Positions 1 through 9,663 are shown, counted from the stretch's first letter. The stretch: 64,000 bases of DNA from Xanthomonas translucens pv. cerealis (GCF_006838285.1 NZ_CP038228.1:3782001-3846000); one strand, 5' to 3'. Made by a program: numbers and translations. Notes: generated by a model from the letters alone, not told the origin.

Positions 1-2565
1 ATCGTGGATGGTCGCCTTGTCGAACCCGTACGGCTCGTCGATGTTGCGGTTCTGGCGCGCGCTGGTGTGGGTGTAGGACAGGGTCAGGCCCCAGCCCGAT
101 TCCTTGGTATACGGCTTCTCCGCCGACAACAGCACCTGGCTGCTGCGCTGTTCCAGGCCGTTACTGCCCAGAATCGTGTTCTGGTAGCCGGGGACCGGCT
201 CACCCCAAGGTGCGCTGCCGGTGGCATCGAAGTAAGACCCATCCGGGTAGCGGTTGATCAGCGACATCGCGAAGCCGTCATAGCTGAGGATGCGCTGGAA
301 GGTCACATCGGTGAGCCAGTCGCCGACCTGGTTGCTGATACCGATGCTGTACTGGTCGCTGTACGGAGTCTTGATCTTGTTGTTGAACATGAACAGTTCG
401 GCGCTGCCGCTGACGCCAGGAATGGTGTTCAGCTGGTCCACGCCCTGCAGGTACCGGGGATCCCAATCGGCGCAAGCGCGGTCGGCCTTGTAGCACGCGC
501 TGGCGGTTGGGTCCTTGAAGTAGACCACCACCGGCGACAACGCGGCCTTGCTGGTTTCCAGCGCCAGCTGCTCGAACAGGTTGCGGTCGTAGGAACGGCC
601 CGCGCCGCCGTGCAGTACCGCGCGCTCGTCGCCGAAGAAATCGTAGGAGAAGCCCAGGCGCGGCGCCCAGCCATCCTTGAAGTTCTTGCGGTTGTTGCCG
701 GTGCTGATGTAATCGGCGACATTGATGCCGCTGGGCAGCAGGCGGTTGGCCCAGGGCTGGCCCGGGTTGGCCGGATCGTCGGAGTACAGTGCGTTGACGA
801 AGTCCTGCGAGGTGACGAAGTCGGTGTAGGCCGGGTTCTTTTCGTAGTCCCAACGCACGCCGACGTTAATCATCAGCTTGTCGGTCGCGGCCCAATCGTC
901 CTGGATGTAGATACCGTACTGCTTGGACGGCGATTCCACCGTCGCCTTCTGCCCCGGCGTGGCGTACGGCGCGACGAAATCCACGCGGTACGGGATGGCG
1001 ACGATGCCATTGGCATCGACCGAGTAGCTGAACTGCGGATTCAACGCGGCCGCGTCCTGCGAGGTCAGCTTGATGTCCTTGTAGCTCACGCCCATTTTGA
1101 TGGTGTGTTCGCCGTGCCACTGGAAGCTGGTGAAAGTCAGGTCGTTCTGCAGGGACCAACCCTTCTGGCTCTTGCGCTGCACGTTCAAGCCGCCAGCCGA
1201 ACCGGTTTCCAGGAAGGTGTACTCGCCGATGTTCGGGTCGTTGTAGTTGAGATACTTGTACGCGATACCGTTGCCGATGCTCATCGGCGTGGGGTTGTTC
1301 TCCGAGTTCTCGGTGCCGACGATCAGCTCGTTGAACCAGTTGTCGGCGCTGTGCTGCCAGCGCAGGCTCGCGCGCTTGTCCTTGTTGATCTTGTTGGTGC
1401 CGTGGTCGGTGGCACTGGTACCGCCGACGTTGGCGACCTGGGTTTCGTCGCGGTACTGGCCGCTCAGCTCGATGCGGTCGCGATCGGTCGGCTCGAAATC
1501 GATCTTGCCGAAATACAGGTCTTCCGAGAACGGCATGTTCGCCGCGCCATACTGGCTACTCAGGTTGGAGGGCAGAAAGCCCGTGTAGGAACCAGCGTTG
1601 GCATCGGCCTGGATGCTCTTGGGCGCGATGTTGTCCTTGCCCTCGTAGGCAACGAAGAAGTGCATGCGGTCCTGGATGATCGGGCCGCCCAGGGCGAAGC
1701 CGTATTCCTTGGTCTGCGAATCGATCTTGCCGTTTTTCTGCTCGTCCGGACGCTTGTCGCGCAGATCCTGGTCGGTATAGCGGTAGAACGCCTCGCCGTG
1801 GAACTCGTTGGTGCCGGACTTGGTCGCCGCGGTGATCGCCGCGCCGCTGATCTGGCCGTATTCGGCCTTGTAGTTGGAGGTGATGACCTTGTATTCGCCG
1901 ATCGCCAGCTGCGGGAACGGATTGCCCTGGGTGTCGCTCTGGCCGGCGATGCCGCCGCCCTTGACATAGCTCTTCTGGCCGACGCCATCGATGTACAGGT
2001 TGCTGGCGCTGGCGTTGGAGGCGCCGCCGCGCAGCTTGGTATTTCCGTTGCCATCGATCTGGAACACCATGCCCGGCACGGTGTCGGCGAACTCGAGGAA
2101 GTTGCGCGTGGCCTGCGGCAGCTGCTGGATCTGGTGCAGCGACACCACGTTGCCCACTTCCGAGGTCTTGACGTCCTTCATCGACGGCGGCGCGGTGACG
2201 TTGACCGTGCTCAGCGTGGTGGCGTCGCCACCCGGCGCGGCGGCCGTGCTGGCGTCGAGATCGACCGTGGACGAGGAGGCGACCTGCAGCGTCACATTGC
2301 GCTTGATGCCGTTGGCCTCGACCGTATAGCTGCCCGGCGGCAGGCCGATCACGGTGTAGTTGCCATTGGCCCCCGCCGGCGTGCGTCGCACCGAACCGGT
2401 GGCGGTATTGGTCACGACCACTTCGGCGCCGGCCTGGGCATGGCCGCGCAGGATCGCGGTGCTGGTCTGCGCCATCGCCGGCATCGTCGCGAACAGGCTG
2501 GTGGCCAGGGCGCAGCACAGCAGGCTGCGTGCGGGCATGGTGGAAGCGGAACGCTTTCTCTTCAT
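1..2565 (-). CDS. Oar-like TonB-dependent receptor, partial
   Basis: Outer-membrane receptor of the Oar-like TonB-dependent family; 855 codons are present and the 3' end lies outside the window. The protein starts MKRKRSASTMPARSLL with a signal peptide ending near AMAQ. A carboxypeptidase-regulatory-like domain follows (residues about 35-110, with TGSVRRTPAGANGNYTVIG), then a plug (LEFADTVPGMVFQIDGNGNT, LRGGASNASNLYIDGV) and a long beta-barrel. This architecture is typical of Xanthomonas receptors for plant-derived substrates; the substrate cannot be read from sequence. The ATG is preceded by a strong GGAGGGG ribosome binding site at 2574-2580. A LacI-type regulator lies 91 bp upstream on the same strand and is a plausible controller. 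Confidence 0.93.
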   Translation of the reverse strand, partial: MKRKRSASTMPARSLLCCALATSLFATMPAMAQTSTAILRGHAQAGAEVVVTNTATGSVRRTPAGANGNYTVIGLPPGSYTVEANGIKRNVTLQVASSSTVDLDASTAAAPGGDATTLSTVNVTAPPSMKDVKTSEVGNVVSLHQIQQLPQATRNFLEFADTVPGMVFQIDGNGNTKLRGGASNASASNLYIDGVGQKSYVKGGGIAGQSDTQGNPFPQLAIGEYKVITSNYKAEYGQISGAAITAATKSGTNEFHGEAFYRYTDQDLRDKRPDEQKNGKIDSQTKEYGFALGGPIIQDRMHFFVAYEGKDNIAPKSIQADANAGSYTGFLPSNLSSQYGAANMPFSEDLYFGKIDFEPTDRDRIELSGQYRDETQVANVGGTSATDHGTNKINKDKRASLRWQHSADNWFNELIVGTENSENNPTPMSIGNGIAYKYLNYNDPNIGEYTFLETGSAGGLNVQRKSQKGWSLQNDLTFTSFQWHGEHTIKMGVSYKDIKLTSQDAAALNPQFSYSVDANGIVAIPYRVDFVAPYATPGQKATVESPSKQYGIYIQDDWAATDKLMINVGVRWDYEKNPAYTDFVTSQDFVNALYSDDPANPGQPWANRLLPSGINVADYISTGNNRKNFKDGWAPRLGFSYDFFGDERAVLHGGAGRSYDRNLFEQLALETSKAALSPVVVYFKDPTASACYKADRACADWDPRYLQGVDQLNTIPGVSGSAELFMFNNKIKTPYSDQYSIGISNQVGDWLTDVTFQRILSYDGFAMSLINRYPDGSYFDATGSAPWGEPVPGYQNTILGSNGLEQRSSQVLLSAEKPYTKESGWGLTLSYTHTSARQNRNIDEPYGFDKATIHD

Positions 2566-2656
2566 GACAAAAACCCCTCCCAGGGCAGTAAACGGGTTCA
2601 TTCGTTGTTTGTTCTAGTTGGATGCAGACGGTGACGGCGAAACGCGATGGGCGCTG

Positions 2657-3721
2657 TCAGTCCATGGCGGTCCCTCGCTGGCCGCTGGACGCGCGGACGA
2701 TCAATTGCGGAACGATATCGGTGGCGAGCGGCGCTTCCGCGGCCGCTGCGGCGGCTTGCGGTTCCAGCGCGGCAATCAGCAGTTGCATCGCGCGCGCGCC
2801 GAAGCCAGCGATGTCCACGCGCATCGTGGTCAGCGCCGGGTGCACGTAGCGCGCCATCGGCACGTCGTCGAAACCGGCCAGGGCGATGTCGTCGGGCACG
2901 CGCAGGCCGGCGTGGGTGAAAGCGAACAGGCAACCGAGCGCCATCATGTCGTTGGCCGCGAACACCACGTCCGGACGCAGGCCCTGCAGCAGCGCCTGCC
3001 CGGCCCGGTAGCCGGAAGCTTCGTCGAAATCGCCCGGCAACACCCGCGGCGGCACCTGCGGGCAACGCTCGCGCAACTCGTCGCGGTAGCCGCGCAGGCG
3101 TTCGCGTGCATCGAAGTTGGCGTCCGGCCCGGCGATGAAGGCGATGCGGCGGTGGCCGCTGTCGAGCAGGTGGCGGGTCATCGCGCGCGCGCCGCCGTAG
3201 TTGTCCACGTTGAGCACCTGCGCATTGGCGATGCGCTCGGCACAGTTCATCAGCACCGCCGGCAGCGCACCGGGCAGCATGTCCGCGGCGTCCTCGGTAG
3301 CGGTGCCAAGATAGGGCGACATGAGCAGCAGCCCGTCCACGCGTCCGGGCAGGCGCCGCACCGCCAGCCGCTGCTCTTCCGGCTCGCCGTGGTAGCTGGA
3401 CACCAGCAAATGCAGGCCGCGCTCGCGGGCGATCATGTCGATGCCGCGGATCAGTTCGGAGAAGAACTCGCCGTGCAGGTCGGGCAGGACCACGCCGATG
3501 GTGTGGGTGCGGCGGCTGCTGAGACTGCGCGCGGCGTGGTGCGGCACGTAGTGCAGGGTGCGCGCGGCTTCCAGCACGCGCGCTCGCACCGGTTCGGCCA
3601 CGTGCTGGTGGCCGTTCATGGTGCGCGATACGGTCGCCACCGAGACGTTGGCCAGGCGCGCCACATCCTTGATGGTGATGCTCGCGCGCTGCGCGGGCGG
3701 GTGTGCGATGCGCGGATTCAC
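2657..3721 (-). CDS. LacI-family transcriptional regulator
   Basis: A 354-residue repressor of the LacI/GalR family. Residues about 15-36 form the helix-turn-helix (ITIKDVARLANVSVATVSRT), followed by the hinge helix (AARSLSSRRTHTIG) and a periplasmic-binding-like sugar domain (IGVVLPDLHGEFFSELIRGI, FAANDMMALG, IALAGFDDVPMARY). It lies 91 bp upstream of a TonB-dependent receptor on the same strand. In Xanthomonas such pairs often form carbohydrate-utilisation loci, so control of the receptor is a fair inference. The inducer is unknown and I found no convincing operator palindrome in the short gap. Confidence 0.92.
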   Translation of the reverse strand: MNPRIAHPPAQRASITIKDVARLANVSVATVSRTMNGHQHVAEPVRARVLEAARTLHYVPHHAARSLSSRRTHTIGVVLPDLHGEFFSELIRGIDMIARERGLHLLVSSYHGEPEEQRLAVRRLPGRVDGLLLMSPYLGTATEDAADMLPGALPAVLMNCAERIANAQVLNVDNYGGARAMTRHLLDSGHRRIAFIAGPDANFDARERLRGYRDELRERCPQVPPRVLPGDFDEASGYRAGQALLQGLRPDVVFAANDMMALGCLFAFTHAGLRVPDDIALAGFDDVPMARYVHPALTTMRVDIAGFGARAMQLLIAALEPQAAAAAAEAPLATDIVPQLIVRASSGQRGTAMD

Positions 3722-4116
3722 CAGCGTGCCTACGGGGCCCGCAACGGCTTGCCCAGCGCCACGCCGCAGCGGGCGATATCAGTGTGATGCAGCTCTCGGA
3801 AGATTTCGAACATGTATCGCACTGGGACCCCCGTCCAGTACCACCCCAAGATGAGGTTGGCGGACGGTAACAGCAACTGCAAGCGGTGACATGATGCGCC
3901 GCAGCATTGCGCAATGGGGCGGCACACCGTGCGATACGCCGACGTCGCGCCGCTATCGTTGTCTCGGCCAGGACGATCGGGCCAAGCATTGTCCTGCAGC
4001 GACATCGACATCGCGTCCCGCAGCCGCCGCGACGGCACCGCACGGGCGCGCGGCTTGCCGGAATCGCGCGCGCGCAGCAAGATGCTGAACGTTTTGGGGA
4101 ACGAGCCGAATAGAGT
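3722..4116. promoter_or_regulatory. Divergent intergenic region, 395 bp
   Basis: It separates the leftward LacI-type regulator from the rightward lipoprotein gene and must hold both promoters. I see no RNA gene, terminator or clear repeat. Open frames running through it are GC-driven shadows. Confidence 0.4.
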
Positions 4117-5057
4117 ATGTCGCCGCCACGCCCGACCTGGCTCACGCCCTTGCATGTCGTCCCAGCGCTGCTGCTGGCCGCGCTGGCTCTGTCCGGCTGC
4201 AAGCGCAGCCCCGCCGAGCTGCCCGGCGCCAGCGCCGAACCGGCCGCGGCCGTGCGCGAGCTGGCGCGCACGCTGCAGCGCAACGACCTGGCCGGCTATG
4301 CCCGTGCCGCGGTCCCGTCCGAGCGGTACCAACGCCTGCAGCAGGCCTGGAGCGAGGACCGCAGCCGCTGGCCACTGACCCAGCTGCCGCTGGCCGAGCG
4401 CCTGCCCGAAGTGCTCGACACCCTGGCCGCGGCGGACGCCGAGCGACAGCTGCAGCGCGCCTTCGACGCGCAGTTCGGCGGACAGACCGCGAGCCTGCGC
4501 CAGGCCGCGCACTCGCTGGGCCTGTTCGGCGTGCAGTATTTGCGCAACCAGGGCGACTACACGCCGGAGCAGCGCGGCCACTACGTGCAGCTGGTGCAGG
4601 GGCTGAGCGGCTGGGCCGAACACGCGCCGCTGGCCGAGCGCAAGCGCGCGCAGGCGGCGATCGCGCAGCTCAGCGCCGCCGCACGCCGCACCGGCCTGCG
4701 CAGCGACGCCGACCTGCGCAGCCAGGGCATGGAGCAGAGCCTGCAGCGGCTCGGCCCGTTCCTGGGAGAGCTGAAGACGGTGCTGGCCGGCTACGGCCTG
4801 GACCTGGACACCAGCGCGCGCGAACTGCGCACCGGGCTGGTCAGCCAGCAAGGCGACCAGGCCGTGGTGCGCATCCAGTACCCGCTGGGCAGCGCGCAGA
4901 TCGACACCACCGCCTTGCTGGTCCGCCGCCGGGGGCACTGGTATCTGCGCGATACCCTGCACGCGGTGGACGCGCTGCTGGCCGCCGCGGCACCCGCCGC
5001 CCCTGCCGCCCCCCGGCGGCGCCGGCCGCCGACCACGCAGCGCCGGCTAAGCGATAA
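4117..5057 (+). CDS. Putative lipoprotein with an apparent 3' frameshift
   Basis: The first 300 or so codons encode a lipoprotein with a hydrophobic signal and a lipobox (LALSGC, Cys about residue 27), then an alpha-helical, Arg/Gln-rich periplasmic domain. I do not recognise the family. The frame as written has no stop near the expected end and runs on for kilobases through plsB, which is implausible. Adding one C in the C6 run at 5009-5014 gives an Ala/Pro-rich tail ending at TAA 5055-5057, which overlaps the plsB ATG as TAATG. The coordinates assume that reading. The alternative is deletion of one C, ending at TAA 5048-5050. A sequencing error, a real mutation or slippage could each explain it. 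Confidence 0.6.
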
Positions 5058-7726
5058 TGCCGTCGATGCCAGAACAAAATCCCCTTCCCTTCCCCGACGC
5101 CGCCGCGGCTGCGCGCGCCTCGGACCCGGCGTCCGCGCCCGCCCCCGCTGCCAGTGGCGATGCCGCGGGCAGCGTGCCGCCGGCCAACGGCGCTGCCGCG
5201 CTGCCAAGCCAGGCGCTGGCCGCGCGCGCCGCCAAGCGGCCGCTGTGGGCGCGCCTGCTCGGGCGCGTGGCCGATCCGTGGCTGGGCCTGAACATCGAAC
5301 CGGCCGAACCCAGCCAGTACGACGACGGCCGCCCGGTGGTCTACGTGCTGGAGGACTACGGCCTGTCCAACGCGCTGATCCTGGACAAGGCCTGCCGCGA
5401 GGCGGGCCTGCCGTCGCCGCTGGTGCCGCTGCCCGGCGACCCGCTGGGGCGCAAGCGCGCCTACCTGGCGCTGTCGCGGCGCAGCAGCAACAACGCGCTG
5501 ATCCCCGAACAGCGCGGCGCCAAGACCCACTCCGACTCGTTGGCCAAGCTGCTGCAGGCGCATCGCGAACGCCCGGACCTGGACATCCACCTGGTGCCGG
5601 TGTCGATCTTCGTCGGCCGCGCCCCGGACAAGCAAAGCGGCTGGTTTGCGGTGCTGTTCTCGGAAAACTGGGCGCTGGTCGGCAGCTTCCGCCGCCTGCT
5701 CGGCGTGCTGCTCAATGGGCGCAGCACCATCGTGCGCTTCGCCCCGCCGGTGTCGATGCGGCTGACGATCGAGGAAGGGCTGCCGCCCGAACGCACCGTG
5801 CGCAAGCTGCAGCGCGTGCTGCGCACCCATTTCCGGCGCATCCGCGAGGCGGTGATCGGGCCGGACCTGTCGACCCGCCGGCTGCTGGTGGACCAGGTGC
5901 TGGCCGCCGAGCCGGTGCGCGAGGCGATCGCCGCGCAGGCCAAGCGCGACACCAGCAAGCCGATGGACGCCTGGCGCAAGGCCCACGCCTATGCCTGGGA
6001 AATCGCCGCCGACTACTCCAGCCCGGTGGTGCGCTCGGCCAGCTTCCTGCTCACCCACGTGTGGAACCGCATCTATGCCGGCGTGCTGGTGCACCACCTG
6101 GACAAGCTGAAAGAGGCCGCGCCCGGGCACGAAGTGATCTACGTGCCCAGCCACCGCAGCCACATGGACTACTTGCTGCTGTCCTACCTGCTGTACGAAC
6201 GCGGCATCGTGCCGCCGCACATCGTGGCCGGCATCAACCTCAACCTGCCGGTGGTCGGCACCCTGCTGCGCAAGGGCGGCGCGTTCTTCATCCGCCGCTC
6301 GATCCGCGGCAATGCGCTGTACTCGGCGGTGCTCAGCGAATACGTGGCGCAGCTGGTGGCCGGCGGCTACTCGATCGAGTACTTCGTCGAAGGCGGCCGC
6401 TCGCGCACCGGCCGCCTGCTGCAGCCCAAGGGCGGCATGATCGCGATGACCCTGCGCGCGTTCCTGCGCCAACCGCGCAAGCCGGTGCTGTTCCAGCCGA
6501 TCTACGTCGGCTACGAGAAGCTGATGGAAGGCAACAGCTATCTCGACGAACTCAGTGGCCGGCCCAAGGAGAAAGAGTCGATCTGGGGCCTGCTGTGGAG
6601 CATCCCCAAGGTGCTCAAGCAGAACTACGGCCAGGTGGTGGTGAACTTCGGCGAGCCGATCGCGCTGAGCCAGGTGCTGGCGCAGCGCGCGCCGGACTGG
6701 GACGGCCAGCCGCTGGGCGAGGACGAGAAACCGAACTGGTTGAACGGCACCGTCGATGCGCTGGCGCAGCAGATCCAGGTGCACATCAACGCCGCCGCCG
6801 ACGTCAATCCGGTCAACCTGCTGGCGCTAGCGCTGCTGTCCACGCCCAAGCACGCGATGGGCGAAGCCGACATGATCGCGCAGATCGAACTGTGCAAGAA
6901 GCTGCTGGCCGAACTGCCGTACTCGGACCGGGTCACCGTCACCCCGCATTCGCCCGAGCGCATCATCGCCCACGCCGAAGAGATCAACGTGCTGACCCGC
7001 ACGCCGCATCCGCTCGGCGACGTGCTCAGCGTCAACGGCGACAACGCGGTGCTGCTGAGCTACTTCCGCAACAACGTGCTGCACCTGTTCACCGCCTCCT
7101 CGTGGGTGGCGTGCTGCTTCCAGAACAACCGCCGCATGAGCCGCTCCGGCCTGCTGCGGCTGGGCCGCACTGTTTACCCGTTCCTGCAGGCCGAACTGTT
7201 CCTGCCGTGGAGCGAGGACCAGTTCGCCGAACGCATCGAGCGCACCATCGAGGTGTTCGCGCGCGAAGGCCTGCTGCTGCAGGTCAACGACGACGATGGC
7301 GGGGTTCTGGCGCGCAACACCGGGCAGACCGACGAGGTGTTCCGCCTGCGCGCGATCGGGCATTCGCTGCAGCAGGCGTTCGAGCGCTACTACATCGCCA
7401 TTTCGGTGCTGGTCAAGAACGGCCCCGGCAAGCTCGGCGCAGGCGAACTGGAAAGCCTGTGCCAGCAGGCCGCGCAACGCCTGAGCCTGCTGTACGCCCC
7501 GGCCGCGCCGGAGTTCTTCGACAAGACCCTGTTCCGCGGCTTCATCCAGAAGCTGCGCGAACTGAAGCTGGTGTGGCCGGACGCGAACAGCAAGCTGATG
7601 TTCGACGAGCGCCTGGACGCATGGGCCAAGGACGCCAAGTTCATTCTTGGCCGCGAACTGCGCCATACGATCGAACGGGTCAGCCCGGAGGCGGCGAAGC
7701 CGGAAGAGGCTCCGGTTTCGGAGTGA
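5057..7726 (+). CDS. plsB: Glycerol-3-phosphate 1-O-acyltransferase
   Basis: Membrane-associated PlsB transfers an acyl group to sn-1 of glycerol-3-phosphate, the first step of phospholipid synthesis. The 889 residues contain the four acyltransferase blocks: HRSHMDYLLL (about 365-375, catalytic His and Asp), GGAFFIRRS (about 405-413), FVEGGRSRTG (about 441-450) and FQPIYVGYE (about 478-486). Length and order match proteobacterial PlsB, with an extra Ala/Pro-rich N-terminus of about 60 residues. The ATG at 5057 overlaps the likely stop of the upstream lipoprotein gene, suggesting coupled translation; a second ATG lies at 5066. A decayed copy of its last 80 or so bases sits downstream at 7800-7883. 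Confidence 0.96.
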   Translation: MPSMPEQNPLPFPDAAAAARASDPASAPAPAASGDAAGSVPPANGAAALPSQALAARAAKRPLWARLLGRVADPWLGLNIEPAEPSQYDDGRPVVYVLEDYGLSNALILDKACREAGLPSPLVPLPGDPLGRKRAYLALSRRSSNNALIPEQRGAKTHSDSLAKLLQAHRERPDLDIHLVPVSIFVGRAPDKQSGWFAVLFSENWALVGSFRRLLGVLLNGRSTIVRFAPPVSMRLTIEEGLPPERTVRKLQRVLRTHFRRIREAVIGPDLSTRRLLVDQVLAAEPVREAIAAQAKRDTSKPMDAWRKAHAYAWEIAADYSSPVVRSASFLLTHVWNRIYAGVLVHHLDKLKEAAPGHEVIYVPSHRSHMDYLLLSYLLYERGIVPPHIVAGINLNLPVVGTLLRKGGAFFIRRSIRGNALYSAVLSEYVAQLVAGGYSIEYFVEGGRSRTGRLLQPKGGMIAMTLRAFLRQPRKPVLFQPIYVGYEKLMEGNSYLDELSGRPKEKESIWGLLWSIPKVLKQNYGQVVVNFGEPIALSQVLAQRAPDWDGQPLGEDEKPNWLNGTVDALAQQIQVHINAAADVNPVNLLALALLSTPKHAMGEADMIAQIELCKKLLAELPYSDRVTVTPHSPERIIAHAEEINVLTRTPHPLGDVLSVNGDNAVLLSYFRNNVLHLFTASSWVACCFQNNRRMSRSGLLRLGRTVYPFLQAELFLPWSEDQFAERIERTIEVFAREGLLLQVNDDDGGVLARNTGQTDEVFRLRAIGHSLQQAFERYYIAISVLVKNGPGKLGAGELESLCQQAAQRLSLLYAPAAPEFFDKTLFRGFIQKLRELKLVWPDANSKLMFDERLDAWAKDAKFILGRELRHTIERVSPEAAKPEEAPVSE

Positions 7727-7799
7727 GAGCACTGTTACTGCGGTAGGGACTAAACGCGTGGCGGCGCGTTCGTCATCACGGCGCCGATGCGTCTGTCTG

Positions 7800-7883
7800 G
7801 CGTGCCGCGAACTGCGCCACACCATCGAGCGGGCCAGCCCGAAAGCGGCGAAGCCGGAAGAGCCGGCGGTGGCGCAGGATTGA
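7800..7883 (+). repeat. Partial duplicate of the plsB 3' end
   Basis: This stretch repeats the end of plsB (about 7649-7726) with moderate divergence. Both copies share CGCGAACTGCGCCA, then (A/G)GCGGCGAAGCCGGAAGAG and a TGA stop. It has no start signal and is flanked by unrelated sequence, so it is a non-coding duplication remnant. Confidence 0.8.
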
Positions 7884-7921
7884 GGCGGCCGCATGGTGCT
7901 TTTCTCGCCGCTAGCGACAGA

Positions 7922-8116
7922 CTTGTAGGAGCAACTGTCTTCAGCCACGACGAGCTAAGTGGTGAATGTTCCGAACGGGCATGCAGTCGGGACTGAAGTC
8001 CCTCCCACACGAGTCCACGGCGCCGGTGGAATCCTTGTGGGAGCGACTTCAGTCGCGACGAACGCAGCGGCGGACCTTCCGGCTTCGGAAGTTGTCGCGG
8101 CTGAAGCCTCCTACAG
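7922..8116. repeat. Cluster of four REP-like palindromes
   Basis: Four related short palindromes lie at about 7922-7950 (TTGTAGGAGCAACTGTCTTC), 7987-8009 (TCGGGACTGAAGTCCCTCCC), 8035-8060 (TTGTGGGAGCGACTTCAGTC) and 8094-8116 (GTCGCGGCTGAAGCCTCCTA). They alternate in orientation, as bacterial REP/BIME arrays do. The 7727-8140 gap holds only these and the plsB duplicate. Confidence 0.85.
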
Positions 8117-8140
8117 GTGACAGCGTGCGGAGCGAATGGC

Positions 8141-8719
8141 TCAGCCTCCGAACAGATCGCCAGTGACCGGCCCGGCAGGCGCGACGTCTGCCGGATAGAC
8201 CAATTGTCCATGCGCATCTGTGCGCGCGGCAGGGTTGAGGACGGCCGGCTCGCGGCGCTTGCCGTCGAGCAGGTGGATCACCGGGTGGCCGTGGTGCAGC
8301 AGGTGGTCGCAGACGATCTGGCGATGGCATTGGCGCCAGTCGGCTTCGGCGCACATCAGCGCGCAAGCGCCGACGCTGCCGAGGGCGCGCAGCTCGGCCA
8401 GCGCCGCCCCGAAGTCGGCGCCCAGTGCGTAGTCGGCATAGTGGTGGAAACCGGCGCGGCGCCAGTGGCCGTTGCGCTGCGGGTCGATGCCGGGCTGCTT
8501 GGCGCGGCGCCCGCCCAGCGCGGGGAAGTGCCGGTAGCCGATACCGGCGGCGGCCAGGCTGTGCGCCAGCGCGCGGCCGTCGAACTGCGGGAAACGCCGC
8601 GACGACGGGAATGCCCGCACGTCGGCCAGTTGGGTGACCTGCGCGCCGTGCAGGATGTCCAGGAATGCTTGCAGGGGACGGGTGGAATGGCCGACGCTGA
8701 AAAACGCCGCCGCGCTCAC
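8141..8719 (-). CDS. DUF488 family protein
   Basis: A 192-residue DUF488-family protein. Family signatures are the N-terminal SVGHSTRPLQAFLDIL, the ADVRAFPSSRRFPQFD block, ALGGRR, and a cysteine-containing ALMCAEADWRQCHRQIV segment with a following HHGHPVIHLL. The biochemical role is not established. The likely start is a GTG at 8717-8719 that overlaps the TGA of the upstream YdcH-like gene (GTGA), indicating co-transcription and translational coupling; a longer frame upstream runs through that gene and is not credible. Confidence 0.85.
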   Translation of the reverse strand: MSAAAFFSVGHSTRPLQAFLDILHGAQVTQLADVRAFPSSRRFPQFDGRALAHSLAAAGIGYRHFPALGGRRAKQPGIDPQRNGHWRRAGFHHYADYALGADFGAALAELRALGSVGACALMCAEADWRQCHRQIVCDHLLHHGHPVIHLLDGKRREPAVLNPAARTDAHGQLVYPADVAPAGPVTGDLFGG

Positions 8720-8910
8720 GCCGGTTCGTCGGGGATCAACAGGTTTTCCAGGCGCATGATGCAATCCTTGAGCTGCAGCTTGCGCTTCTTCAGCCGCTTG
8801 GCCTGTAGCTCGTCGTCGAGGTTGGCCGGGGTGCGCTGGATCTGTTCGTCGAGCGCACGATGCTCGCGACGCAGGGCGTCGATGCGCAGGGAGATCTCGG
8901 CGGGCGTCAT
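8716..8910 (-). CDS. YdcH-like DUF465 protein
   Basis: A 64-residue, charged, helical protein starting MTPAEISLRIDALRREHRAL. It has the DUF465 pattern LDEQI followed by LKKRKLQLKDCIMRLE, which predicts a short coiled coil. Function is unknown. Its stop overlaps the start of the DUF488 gene. The ATG at 8910 fits the family N-terminus; a longer frame upstream has no family support. Confidence 0.85.
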   Translation of the reverse strand: MTPAEISLRIDALRREHRALDEQIQRTPANLDDELQAKRLKKRKLQLKDCIMRLENLLIPDEPA

Positions 8911-9090
8911 GTCTTCCACGAGCTCCGAGCATACACAGGCAACGGGTCTGCCGTCACCGTAGGCGACGACGGCGACTTTGTCGGCACGGCGCGGGGCCGG
9001 GACACTGTCCACGGCGCCGCAGCGGAGGCGGCGCCAATTCCCACCGTCCGCATTACCGGCGGCAGGATCGCCGCCCGGAAAGGAGTCTCG

Positions 9091-9663
9091 ATGCGTTTGC
9101 GCCCTTCCCTGTTGGTCCTCGCCCTGGCCATCACCGCTCCCGGCCTGGCCGCCGCGGCCGACCCCAAGTACGGCGGTTTCCTGTGCTGCAACATGCGCAG
9201 CGACGGCAGCTGGATCAGCGACAGCAACTATGCCGAGAACGGCACGCGGGTGATCCCGGCCGGCACCCCGGTCAAGGTCACCGGCTCCGGCCGCTACCGG
9301 GTCAACCTGCTGATCGACGGCCACAACCGATCGATCGGTAACCACTACAGCCGCGACCTGGACGACGACGCCTTTGCCAAGCGCTACGTGATCGCGCAGG
9401 ATCCCAAGCTCAAGCTGGCGGCATATCCGCCGAAGATCCGCGAGACGATCGGCAGCAGCCGCGTCACCAAGGGTATGACCCGCGAACAGACGCTGATGGC
9501 GCTGGGCTACCCGATCAGCAGCGAGAACCCGAACCTGGACGCCAGGCTGTGGCGCTATTGGCTGACCAGCTTCGGCGAGTTCCAGGTGTCCTTCGACGCT
9601 GCCGGCAAGATCGACAAGGTCACCGCCGATCCGCAGACCCAGAACCTGGCCTGTATTCCGTAA
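9091..9663 (+). CDS. Secreted protein with an SmpA/BamE-like motif
   Basis: A 190-residue exported protein. The start at 9091 follows a strong AAAGGAG site at 9079-9085. A signal peptide is clear (MRLRPSLLVLALAITAPGLA, cut near AAA-DPK). The mature part has a Cys-Cys pair (GGFLCCNMRSDGSW) and a C-terminal segment KGMTREQTLMALGYPISSEN followed by a Trp-rich strand. This resembles the short SmpA/OmlA/BamE fold used in envelope lipoproteins, but there is no lipobox. The exact role is unknown. Confidence 0.8.
   Translation: MRLRPSLLVLALAITAPGLAAAADPKYGGFLCCNMRSDGSWISDSNYAENGTRVIPAGTPVKVTGSGRYRVNLLIDGHNRSIGNHYSRDLDDDAFAKRYVIAQDPKLKLAAYPPKIRETIGSSRVTKGMTREQTLMALGYPISSENPNLDARLWRYWLTSFGEFQVSFDAAGKIDKVTADPQTQNLACIP

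Noticed and set aside
4..2634. An 876-codon open frame on the plus strand
   Set aside because: It is the antisense shadow of the TonB-dependent receptor; the minus-strand translation has a clear family match and ribosome binding site.
5060..7746. Continuation of the lipoprotein frame through plsB (about 900 more codons)
   Set aside because: The sequence is Arg/Ala/Gly-rich in the pattern of an out-of-frame read of a GC-rich gene, and plsB in the other frame is unmistakable.
7922..8116. CRISPR array
   Set aside because: The repeats are palindromic, alternate in orientation, vary in sequence and have irregular spacing; there are no cas genes.
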